DNA of 64,000 nt, from positions 124,001 through 188,000 of the forward strand of contig JBMOOH010000009.1 of assembly GCA_049323795.1 (NCBI GenBank). The letters run 5' to 3'. The position numbers and the translations under genes were made by a program. This document shows, piece by piece, positions 16,309 through 24,020 of this stretch. The notes below the pieces were generated by a model, which had not been told where the DNA came from, did not search any database, and saw only the letters and a program-made list of their open reading frames with translations. Each line of letters begins with the position of its first letter. The first letter of the stretch is position 1. The stretch is from JAOADN01 sp049323795. Lineage in GTDB: Bacteria; Pseudomonadota; Alphaproteobacteria; Rhodobacterales; Rhodobacteraceae.

Positions 16309-17398
16309 GCGGGCCGGGAGCAGCATCGGGCAGGACGACCTGCGCGCCGCCGTGCAGGCGGGTCTGCTGTCCGAGGCGCAGGCCGCATCGCTGGCCGCGC
16401 TGGCCGCCGATAGGGCCGGCCGGCGGCGGGCCCTGCCCGCCGAGGACGAACCGTTCGAGTTCTTCCGGGGCCTCTCGGAAATCTTCGTCTCGGTCGGTCT
16501 GGTCATCCTCTTGTCCGGTGTCGCGGCGCTGGTCACCTGGCTTTCCGGCGCGACCATGCTGATCGCCATTCCCGCCGTTTCCGCCGCCGTGGCGTGGTGG
16601 TGGGCGGGATACTTCACCCTGCGGCGCCGGATGAACCTGCCGAGCATGGTTCTGGCCTCGGCCTATGCCCTGGGGGTCTGGGTCTCGGCGCTCACGCTTC
16701 TGGCGCAGGGCGAGCTGCCGTTCCGGCCGACCGTCGTGGCCGCCGCGCTTGTCACGATGGCCGCGCTCTGGCTCTGGTTCCGGCGGTTCAGGCTTCCGTT
16801 CACGATGTTCCTCTTCGGGCTTGCCGGCCTGGCCGCCGCCTACGGAGTGACCGGAAACGTCGGGGAACTCGTCGGCCTCGTCCCGGGGATGGGGATCGGC
16901 CTGTTCGATCTGCGGGCCAGTCCCGCGTTTTCCGTCGCCACGCTGATCTTCGGCGTCGCCGCCTTCCTCGGCGGCATGTGGTTCGACACCCGCGACCCCT
17001 ATCGCCTCGGCCGGCATGCGGCGACCGGGTTCTGGCTGCACATGCTGGCCGCGCCCGCCCTGGTCAACACGGTCGCCCTGACGCTCTACAACGTCGGCGG
17101 GACGGCGGGCATGATGCTCACCACCGCCGCGCTGGCCCTGATCGCCGTGCTTGCCCTGGTGATCGACCGCCGGAGCTTCCTCACCGCCGGCATCGTCTAT
17201 ATCGGACTCATCATCGCCTGGGCCGTCCGGGCCGGCGGCGGCGCGGGGATGGGTCACTGGGTGGCGATCCTTCTGATCCTCGGCACGCTCGTCACCGCGC
17301 TCGGCACCTGGTGGGTGACGCTCCGCGCGGCGCTGATGCGCGCGCTTCCGGACTTTCCCGGCAAGTCGGGCCTGCCCCCCTATTCGGAGACCGCATGA
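16301..17398 (+). CDS. Polytopic membrane protein between hslV and hslU (DUF2157-like)
   Basis: A 365-residue protein with a soluble N-terminus of about 55 residues and roughly ten hydrophobic segments from residue about 62 to 345. The N-terminus (LRAAVQAGLLSEAQAASLAAL) resembles the 'L..G.I...Q...L' lead of DUF2157-type membrane proteins; I infer that relation from pattern only. The GTG start lies inside the hslV end (8-nt overlap) and the stop overlaps hslU as ATGA, so it is translated as the middle gene of the operon. No catalytic motif was seen. A link to HslUV proteolysis at the membrane is possible but unproven. Confidence 0.7.
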   Translation: MAERAGSSIGQDDLRAAVQAGLLSEAQAASLAALAADRAGRRRALPAEDEPFEFFRGLSEIFVSVGLVILLSGVAALVTWLSGATMLIAIPAVSAAVAWWWAGYFTLRRRMNLPSMVLASAYALGVWVSALTLLAQGELPFRPTVVAAALVTMAALWLWFRRFRLPFTMFLFGLAGLAAAYGVTGNVGELVGLVPGMGIGLFDLRASPAFSVATLIFGVAAFLGGMWFDTRDPYRLGRHAATGFWLHMLAAPALVNTVALTLYNVGGTAGMMLTTAALALIAVLALVIDRRSFLTAGIVYIGLIIAWAVRAGGGAGMGHWVAILLILGTLVTALGTWWVTLRAALMRALPDFPGKSGLPPYSETA

Positions 17399-18705
17399 CC
17401 ACCCTGACCCCGCGCGAGATCGTGTCGGAACTCGACCGCTTCATCATCGGACAGAAGGACGCCAAGCGCGCCGTCGCCGTCGCCATGCGGAACCGCTGGC
17501 GCCGGCAGCAGCTCGCCCCCGACCTGCGCGACGAGGTCTATCCGAAGAACATCCTGATGATCGGTCCGACCGGGGTGGGCAAGACCGAGATCTCGCGCCG
17601 TCTCGCCCGGCTCGCGAAGGCGCCGTTCCTCAAGGTCGAGGCGACGAAGTTCACCGAGGTGGGCTATGTCGGCCGGGACGTGGACCAGATCATCCGTGAC
17701 CTGATGGACGTGGCCGTCCTGGAAACGCGCGAGCGGATGCGCGAGGCGATGAAGGCCCGCGCCCAGAAGGCCGCCGAGGACCGGGTGATCGAGGCCATCG
17801 CCGGGACGGATGCGCGCGAACAGACGCGCGAGATGTTCCGCGGCCGGCTGAAGCGCGGGGAACTCGACAACACGCTGATCGAGATCGACATCGCCGACAC
17901 GTCTTCGCCCATGCCCGCCTTCGAGCTTCCCGGCCTGCCGCCCGGCCAGAACGCGGGCATGCTGAATCTCGGCGACATCTTCGGCAAGGCCTTCGGCGTG
18001 CGGCGGACGCGCAAGAAGATGACCGTGGCGCAGAGCCACGAGCTCCTGATCGCGGAGGAGGCCGACAAGCTTGTCGATGACGAGGCGGTCAGGGCCACGG
18101 CGCTCGAGGCGGTGCAGCAGAACGGAATCGTCTTCATCGACGAGATCGACAAGGTCGCCGCCCGGGCCGAGACGCGGGGGGCCGACATCAGCCGCGAGGG
18201 CGTGCAGCGCGACCTCCTGCCCCTGATCGAGGGCACGACGGTCAGCACCAGATACGGCCCGGTGAAAAGCGACCACATCCTCTTCATCGCCTCTGGCGCG
18301 TTCCACCTCGCCAAGCCATCGGACCTTCTGCCCGAACTTCAGGGGCGGCTTCCGATCCGGGTGGAGCTGAAGGCCCTGACCGAAGGCGATTTCGTGCGCA
18401 TCCTGACCGAGACGGACAACGCCCTGACCCGGCAGTATGCGGCGCTTCTGGCCACCGAGGAGGTGGAAGTCACCTTCACCGGCGACGGCATCGCCGCGCT
18501 CGCGCGGATCGCGGCCGAGGTGAACGCGCGGATCGAGAACATCGGGGCGCGGAGGCTCTACACCGTGATGGAGCGGGTGTTCGAGGAACTGTCCTTCACC
18601 GCCCCCGACAGGTCGGGCGACAAGGTGACCGTGGATGCCGCGTTCGTCGAGAAGAACCTCGGCGATCTCGCGCGGTCGAACGATCTCAGCCGCTACGTGC
18701 TCTGA
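17395..18705 (+). CDS. hslU: ATP-dependent protease ATPase subunit HslU
   Basis: A 436-residue AAA+ unfoldase that feeds substrates to HslV. Residues 1-50 carry TPREIVSELDRFIIGQ and the sensor region; Walker A is GPTGVGKT (57-64), the pore loop GYVGRDVDQI follows, the intermediate I-domain covers about 110-230, and Walker B is GIVFIDEIDKV. The C-terminus ends RSNDLSRYVL, the tail that inserts between HslV subunits. Start ATG 17395 overlaps the preceding stop by 4 nt. Confidence 0.96.
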   Translation: MTTLTPREIVSELDRFIIGQKDAKRAVAVAMRNRWRRQQLAPDLRDEVYPKNILMIGPTGVGKTEISRRLARLAKAPFLKVEATKFTEVGYVGRDVDQIIRDLMDVAVLETRERMREAMKARAQKAAEDRVIEAIAGTDAREQTREMFRGRLKRGELDNTLIEIDIADTSSPMPAFELPGLPPGQNAGMLNLGDIFGKAFGVRRTRKKMTVAQSHELLIAEEADKLVDDEAVRATALEAVQQNGIVFIDEIDKVAARAETRGADISREGVQRDLLPLIEGTTVSTRYGPVKSDHILFIASGAFHLAKPSDLLPELQGRLPIRVELKALTEGDFVRILTETDNALTRQYAALLATEEVEVTFTGDGIAALARIAAEVNARIENIGARRLYTVMERVFEELSFTAPDRSGDKVTVDAAFVEKNLGDLARSNDLSRYVL

Positions 18706-18727
18706 GCGGTCTCCCGCGCCCCGCGGC

Positions 18728-19339
18728 TTACCTGCGGCGGCGCAGGTAGACGTAATACGCACCTTCCCCGCCGTGGCGGACGTGCGCCGGTGCGATCTGG
18801 AGAACGACCTGGCCAAGGGGCGGCCGCGTCAGCCAGACGGGAACCTGGTGGCGGAGGATTCCGACGCGGGCGGGAATCGGCCCGCGGTCCTCGGCGCGCC
18901 TGCCCTTGCCGGTGATGACGAGGACGAGGCGCAGGCCCCGCGCATGGGACCGCAGGATGAACCGTGCCAGTTCGGGTTCCGCCTCGGCGATGGTCATGCC
19001 GTGAAGGTCGATGCGCGCCTCCGGCGCGATCCGCCCCCGCACGAGGTCGCGATGGGCCGCGCTGTCCATGCGGACCGCGGCCTGCGCAAGCCGTTCACGC
19101 GGCGAGAGCGCGGGATCGAAGGTGACGGAGGGTCCGCCCCCGGCCCGCCCCGAGTTGCGGAAGTCGGGCGGAACGGGCGGCTGGGGATCGGCTTCAGGGA
19201 CGCGGGCCGGCGCATGGCGCCTGGTTTCGGGCCGGTCGGGGGCCGGAAGCTTCCGCGAGGCGAGCGGGCGGGCGGCCGAGGTCACCTTGTGCCAGAGGTC
19301 GCGGTCCTCGGCGCTGAGCCCGCGTCGGCGCCGGGTCAT
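18728..19339 (-). CDS. Smr-domain endonuclease-like protein
   Basis: A 203-residue protein with an Arg/Pro-rich N-terminus (1-90) and a C-terminal Smr domain (about 110-203). The domain motifs are IDLHGMTIAEAEP (family 'L-D-L-H-G') and VITGKGRR (family 'T-G-K-G'), followed by a C-terminal YYVYLRRRR. Stand-alone Smr proteins are nicking nucleases, several acting on stalled ribosomes or structured DNA/RNA. The start at 19339 overlaps the original mltA stop in an ATGA arrangement. It converges with hslU 22 nt away. Confidence 0.85.
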   Translation of the reverse strand: MTRRRRGLSAEDRDLWHKVTSAARPLASRKLPAPDRPETRRHAPARVPEADPQPPVPPDFRNSGRAGGGPSVTFDPALSPRERLAQAAVRMDSAAHRDLVRGRIAPEARIDLHGMTIAEAEPELARFILRSHARGLRLVLVITGKGRRAEDRGPIPARVGILRHQVPVWLTRPPLGQVVLQIAPAHVRHGGEGAYYVYLRRRR

Positions 19340-20220
19340 CGCGGCACCAGGGCGGGATACAGACAGGTCACGCGGCAGGGCTGGCGGAGAGTTCCGGCGA
19401 CCGCCCCGGCTGCGGCGCCCGACCCGCAATAGAGGTCGATCCTCCCCTCTCCCACGATCGCCTATCCGGTATCCTGAGCGACGGCGAGCGCGCGGCGCGT
19501 CAGCGGGCCGCGCGTCTCGATCCAGACCGGCGCGCCGAGCGGGATCCGGGCGGGATCGACGGCCACGCTCCTCAGCGGGGACAGGGCGCAGCCCGCGGTC
19601 CCGATCGGGCCCTCCCCGGGGGACGGAGGCAGTATCCGGAAGAAGGCGTAGGACGGGTTGAGCGCAAGAAGCGCCGCGACATCGGCGGGATGGGCCAGGC
19701 ACCAGTCGCGGATCGCGGGAACCGACACGCGATCCGCCGCGATCGCACCGCGTTCGACAAGCTCCCGGCCGATCGAGCGGTAGGGATGGCCGTTCCCGCC
19801 CGCATGGCCGAGCCGGAGGATGCCGCCCTCCGCGAGCCGCACGCGCACCGAGCCCTGGACCTGCGCCAGAAACGCTTCGAGCGCGGAATCCACCCAGGCG
19901 AGTTCGCGGCCCTCCAGAAGGTTGCCCGACCGGATCTCGGACCGGCTGTGCCAGAGCCCGCCGGACCAGCCGGCGGGCGGGGCGTGCAGGGGATGCCGGA
20001 AGCGGCCGGCGGGCGCGAGGGATCCCTCGAGTTCAGGCTCGTAGTATCCCGTCAGGAGACCTTCGACCGGAGCGGCCGCCCGAAACGCCGTCTGGAAGAA
20101 TGCGCGGGCATCGTCCCCCGATGGCCGCGGCCATCCGGCCGGAGCCGAGCCCAGATAGGCGCCCAGCGCCGCGCGGTGGTCGTCGGCGCCCCAGTCAGCG
20201 AGAGACGCCCACCAGTCCAT
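19336..20220 (-). pseudogene. mltA: Lytic transglycosylase MltA, interrupted by an in-frame amber codon
   Basis: The intact part (20220 to 19465, 252 residues) is a membrane-bound lytic murein transglycosylase A type domain: LTGYYEPELEGS, ALSPLRSVAVDPARIPLG and the 3D domain with ALAVAQDTG, which contains the catalytic Asp. A TAG follows directly at 19464-19462. The frame then stays open for 41 codons (AIVGEGRIDLYCGSGAAAG and beyond), matching the normal MltA end 'A-I-K-G-x-x-x-D-x-F-x-G-x-G-x-x-A-G', and its TGA overlaps the smr ATG by 4 nt. So the original stop was at 19336. Truncation removes the last strands beside the active site. No lipobox signal peptide is visible. Confidence 0.75.
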
Positions 20221-20235
20221 GTGCAGAAGGGTCTC

Positions 20236-20895
20236 TCACTCGCCCGTGGCGACCAGCTGCCAGTTCGGGTCGTTCGATCCCATCCGGCGCGCGAAGGTCC
20301 AGACGTCACGCTGCTTGCGCGCCGAAGTCGGGTTGCCCTCGACCACCTGCCCGCTCGCGTCGCGGGCGGACGAGACGAGTTCGCCCAGGAAGCGGACCGT
20401 GATCTCGGCCTCGGTCGTGCTGCGGTCGAACTCGGCCGATTCGAGCGCAAGCTCTCTCAGGCCGATGAACTCGGAGGTGACCTTGAGGCCCCGCGCCTCG
20501 CGGGCCGAGACCACGTCGGCAAAGCTCTGGAACACGTCCTCGGACAGGAAGGCCCGCACCTTGTCCAGTTCGCCCTTCTCGAAAGCCATCAGGATCATCT
20601 CGTAGGCGCCGCGCGCGCCCTGCAGGAACTCGGCCACCGAGAAGCTCGGCTCGGCCAGCTTCATGGCAGCCAGCGCACGCGCCGTTTCGCTGCCTTCCGG
20701 GGCGTGGTCGGTGATGTCGCGGTCGGGCCCGCCCTCGATCACCTCGAAGTCGCGGCGGCTCCGGCGGGGCTCGGGTGTCGGGATGGCCGGGGGCTTGTCG
20801 AACCCCTGCCGCGTTCCGAGGACCGAGCGGAGCTTGACGATGAGGAAGACCGCAATCCCGGCAAGGACGAGAAGCTGGATCAACGAGCTCGACAT
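20236..20895 (-). CDS. Tim44-like domain membrane protein
   Basis: A 219-residue protein with one N-terminal membrane helix (about 4-22), a charged Pro-rich linker with FEVIEGG, and a C-terminal Tim44-like/MBA1 domain (about 75-219; FSVAEFLQGARGAYEMILMAFEKG type pattern, then LSEDVFQSFADVV, and a closing VWTFARRMGSNDPNWQLVATGE region). Bacterial homologues are inner-membrane proteins with suggested roles in membrane-protein handling. ATG 20895 follows a GAAGGAAAG ribosome site. It lies in the mltA-Tim44 / fxsA-secB neighbourhood common in Rhodobacterales. Confidence 0.88.
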   Translation of the reverse strand: MSSSLIQLLVLAGIAVFLIVKLRSVLGTRQGFDKPPAIPTPEPRRSRRDFEVIEGGPDRDITDHAPEGSETARALAAMKLAEPSFSVAEFLQGARGAYEMILMAFEKGELDKVRAFLSEDVFQSFADVVSAREARGLKVTSEFIGLRELALESAEFDRSTTEAEITVRFLGELVSSARDASGQVVEGNPTSARKQRDVWTFARRMGSNDPNWQLVATGE

Positions 20896-21008
20896 GTTCT
20901 TTCCTTCGCCGCGATCCGGCGCATTGGCAACCCAGGCCCACCCCACTTAAGTATGACGCCGGTGGGGTCAAGTCCACCTCGCAAGCAACCCAGCCCGACA
21001 GAGGCCCG

Positions 21009-21536
21009 ATGCCGGTCTTCGCGTTCCTTCTCCTGCTGCCGCTCGTCGAGATCGCGCTGTTCGTCGCGGTGGCGGGCTGGATCGGCCTCTGGCTGACGCT
21101 CGGGCTCGTGGTGGCGGCGGGCATGGCGGGCGCCTGGCTGCTGCGGGAACAGGGGCTCAGGACGGCGGCGCAGTTGCGCCTCGCGATGGACTCGCTTGCC
21201 GATCCCACGCTCCCCATGGCGCACGGGGCGATCCTGCTGGTGGCGGGGATCCTGCTCGTCATCCCGGGATTCCTGAGCGACGCGGCGGCACTTCTCCTGC
21301 TTCTGCCGCCGGTGCGCCGGGCGCTGCTTTCGCGGCTGGCCCGGGGCGTGACCGTCCGCAGCGGCGCGTTCCGCCGGCCGCGGGGCGGTTTCGCGCGGCA
21401 GCCCGACATCATCGAGGGCGACTTCCGCGAGATCGGGTCCGGCGACGGCGAGGACACGACACAGGGCGGCGGGCGGGGCGGCGGGCAGGATGGCGGGCGG
21501 GGAAGCGGGCCGCCATCGGGGTGGACGCGGCATTGA
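21009..21536 (+). CDS. fxsA: FxsA family membrane protein
   Basis: A 175-residue protein with hydrophobic segments at about 3-20, 22-40 and 75-105 and the FxsA marks LLPLVEIALFVAVAGWIGLW, AWLLREQGLRT and LLVIPGFLSDAAALLLLLPP. In E. coli FxsA interferes with phage T7 exclusion by the F plasmid; its normal role is unclear. The tail is a low-complexity Gly/Arg stretch. It is divergent from the Tim44-like gene and precedes secB by 55 nt. Confidence 0.88.
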   Translation: MPVFAFLLLLPLVEIALFVAVAGWIGLWLTLGLVVAAGMAGAWLLREQGLRTAAQLRLAMDSLADPTLPMAHGAILLVAGILLVIPGFLSDAAALLLLLPPVRRALLSRLARGVTVRSGAFRRPRGGFARQPDIIEGDFREIGSGDGEDTTQGGGRGGGQDGGRGSGPPSGWTRH

Positions 21537-21591
21537 GCCGGCGCGGTGGTGGTGCTAAACCCCGCCCGGCAGAACCGGAAAGGACCAGCGG

Positions 21592-22098
21592 ATGACCGAA
21601 GCGAGCAACGGGGCAGGACAGCCGCAGCCGTCCGCAGGCCAGATTCGGATGCAGGTCCTCGGCCAGTACATCCGCGACCTGTCCTTCGAGAACGCGGTCG
21701 CCCAGAAAGGCGTCTCCGCGTCCGAGGTGCAGCCCGACATCCAGGTCCAGGTCAGCCTCGACGCGCGCAAGCGCCAGACGGCGAGCCACTACGAGGTGAT
21801 CTGCAAGTTCAAGGTCTCCTCCGTGAACAAGGCCGACCAGGGGCCGCTCTTCCTTCTGGAACTCGACTATGGCGGCATCTTTCTCGTCGAGGGCGTGCCC
21901 GAGGATCAGCTCCACCCCTATCTTCTGATCGAATGCCCCCGGATGCTGTTCCCGTTCGTCCGGAGGATCATCTCGGACGTCACCCGGGACGGCGGATTCC
22001 CGCCCCTCAACATCGATACGGTGGACTTCCTCGGCCTCTACCGCAACGAACTGGCGCGCAGGGCCGCCGCGCAGAAGCCGGCCGAAACGCTGTCCTGA
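21592..22098 (+). CDS. secB: Protein-export chaperone SecB
   Basis: A 168-residue tetrameric export chaperone that keeps preproteins unfolded and passes them to SecA. The marks are YIRDLSFENA, the hydrophobic groove segment DIQVQVSLDARK, and the C-terminal ECPRMLFPFVRRIISDVTRD with GGFPPLNIDTVDFLGLY, all typical. A GAAAGGA ribosome site precedes ATG 21592. In related genomes secB usually precedes dnaQ on the other strand; here about 26 kb intervenes. Confidence 0.96.
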   Translation: MTEASNGAGQPQPSAGQIRMQVLGQYIRDLSFENAVAQKGVSASEVQPDIQVQVSLDARKRQTASHYEVICKFKVSSVNKADQGPLFLLELDYGGIFLVEGVPEDQLHPYLLIECPRMLFPFVRRIISDVTRDGGFPPLNIDTVDFLGLYRNELARRAAAQKPAETLS

Positions 22099-22217
22099 GC
22101 GGCCCTCCGCCCGCCGCCGGGAAGGCGGGGCGAAACCGGACGGGGCATCTGGAAGTTCTTCGGGGTAGCTGCGAAGCTTCATCGCAGCAGACCTCGATCC
22201 GCCGGGGCAAGTGACCC

Positions 22218-24020
22218 ATGCCGTTCCGCCTCGCCGCGGCCGACCTCCTCCGCGTCCTCCTGGCCGTGCCGGTCGCGCTGTTTCTGGCCGCGCCGGCGCT
22301 GGCCGAGATCGTGGTCAGGGTCAGCGGCGATGCGGGCGAGGCGCGGGACGCGATCGACGCCGCCTCGCTTCTCGCGCAAGCGCGGCGCAGCGGAGAGACG
22401 GATCCGCAGAACCTCTACGCTTCAGCACGGGCCGATTACGGCAGGATCCTCGGGGTGCTGTATTCCGAGGGGTACTATTCCGGCATCATCAGCATCCGCA
22501 TCGACGGGCGCGAGGCCTCGGCGATACCGCCGCTGGACGCGCCCGGGCGGATCGGCCGGATCGACGTCGAGGTGCTGACCGGGCCGAGATTCGTCTTTTC
22601 GGCGGCGCGGATGCGGCCCTATGCCGGCGGAACGCGCATACCCCCCGCCTACGGGGACCAGGCCGTCGCCCGGTCGACGGCGATCGCGGATGCGGCCGAG
22701 GCCGGGATCGCCGGATGGCGCGCGGAGGGCTATGCCAAGGCGCGCGTCGCAGAACAGCGGATCGTCGCCGACCACGCGCGCCGGACGGTCGATTCGCTCC
22801 TCATCCTCGATCCGGGGCCGCGGGTGCGGTTCGGGCGGCTCGACATAAGCGGCTACGAGAGGATGCGGCCCGGGCGGCTCGTGAAGATCGCGGGCTTTCC
22901 GACGGGCAGGCTGTTCGACCCCGAGGAGGTGGCGAAGGTCTCCGACAGGCTTCGCCGGACGGGGGTGTTCCGGTCGGTGGCGCTGTCCGAGGCCGGGGGC
23001 GTGAACCCGGACGGGTCGCTCGACTTCTCGCTGCAGGTCGAGGAAGGGGCGCTGCGCCGGTTCGGGCTCGGGGCCGAACTGCAGGGCGACGCGGGGCTGG
23101 CGCTGACGGGCTACTGGCTGAACCGCAACCTGCTGGGCGGGGGCGAGAGGCTGCGCTTCGACGGGGGCATCGTCGGCATCGGCGCCACGGCCGGCAGCGA
23201 CTTTGCGGCCGGTATCCGCATCGACCGTCCGGCAACGCCCGGCACCGACACGAACGCCTTTGCCGAGATCAGGCTGAAGCGGACCGACGACCGCGACTAC
23301 ACATCGAGCGATGCCCGCTTCGCCTTCGGCTTCAACCGCGTCGTGTCGAAGACCATCGACGCATCGATCGCGCTGTCGATCGAAGGGTCGCGGGTCAGGG
23401 ATCGGAACGGGGTGCGCTACTACCGCCAGATCGCCCTGCCGATCACGGCCACGCGCGACCGCCGCGACAGCGCGACGAACCCGACCGGGGGCTTCTACCT
23501 GTCGGCCGAGGTCAGGCCGTTCCTGGGGTTCGGGGCGACGGGCAGCGGTCTGCGTCTGTCCGGCGATCTCCGCGGCTACCGCGCCTTCGGGCGGGACGAC
23601 CGGCTCGTCATGGCCGGACGGGTGCAGGCCGGTGCGGTCTACGGACCCGGCCTCCTGTCCACGCCGCGGGACTATCTGTTCTATTCCGGCGGCGGGGGGA
23701 CGGTGCGCGGGCAGCCCTACCAGTCTCTCGGCGTTCCCGTCGCGCGGGTCGGCACACCGATCGGAGGGCAGAGCTTCGTCGGATTTTCCGGCGAGGCGCG
23801 CATCGCCGTCAGCGAGCGCATCGGCGTGGTCGGCTTCTACGACGCGGGCTTCGTCTCGCCCACGGATTTCTTCGGCGCCGGCGAATGGCACAGCGGCGCC
23901 GGAGTGGGCCTGCGCTACTTCACCGCGATCGGTCCGGTCAGGCTGGATATCGCCGCCCCGGTCTCGGGCCGGACCGGGAAGGGCGTGCAGTTCTATCTCG
24001 GCATCGGGCAGGCGTTCTGA
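22218..24020 (+). CDS. tamA: Translocation and assembly module outer-membrane protein TamA
   Basis: A 600-residue Omp85 protein. A signal peptide (1-29, cleaved after ALA) is followed by POTRA-like domains (about 30-265; e.g. VRFGRLDISGYERM and LFDPEEVAKVSDRLRRTGVF) and a C-terminal 16-strand barrel (about 280-600) containing the lid-lock type VRGQPYQSLG segment and ending GVQFYLGIGQAF with a C-terminal aromatic. With TamB it assembles autotransporters and other outer-membrane proteins. It overlaps tamB by 1 nt (TGATG). Confidence 0.92.
   Translation: MPFRLAAADLLRVLLAVPVALFLAAPALAEIVVRVSGDAGEARDAIDAASLLAQARRSGETDPQNLYASARADYGRILGVLYSEGYYSGIISIRIDGREASAIPPLDAPGRIGRIDVEVLTGPRFVFSAARMRPYAGGTRIPPAYGDQAVARSTAIADAAEAGIAGWRAEGYAKARVAEQRIVADHARRTVDSLLILDPGPRVRFGRLDISGYERMRPGRLVKIAGFPTGRLFDPEEVAKVSDRLRRTGVFRSVALSEAGGVNPDGSLDFSLQVEEGALRRFGLGAELQGDAGLALTGYWLNRNLLGGGERLRFDGGIVGIGATAGSDFAAGIRIDRPATPGTDTNAFAEIRLKRTDDRDYTSSDARFAFGFNRVVSKTIDASIALSIEGSRVRDRNGVRYYRQIALPITATRDRRDSATNPTGGFYLSAEVRPFLGFGATGSGLRLSGDLRGYRAFGRDDRLVMAGRVQAGAVYGPGLLSTPRDYLFYSGGGGTVRGQPYQSLGVPVARVGTPIGGQSFVGFSGEARIAVSERIGVVGFYDAGFVSPTDFFGAGEWHSGAGVGLRYFTAIGPVRLDIAAPVSGRTGKGVQFYLGIGQAF

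Noticed and set aside
18728..19702. A longer version of the Smr protein (about 324 residues) beginning inside mltA
   Set aside because: The added N-terminal part is just another frame of the conserved mltA sequence. ATG 19339 overlaps the mltA stop and gives a normal Smr protein.
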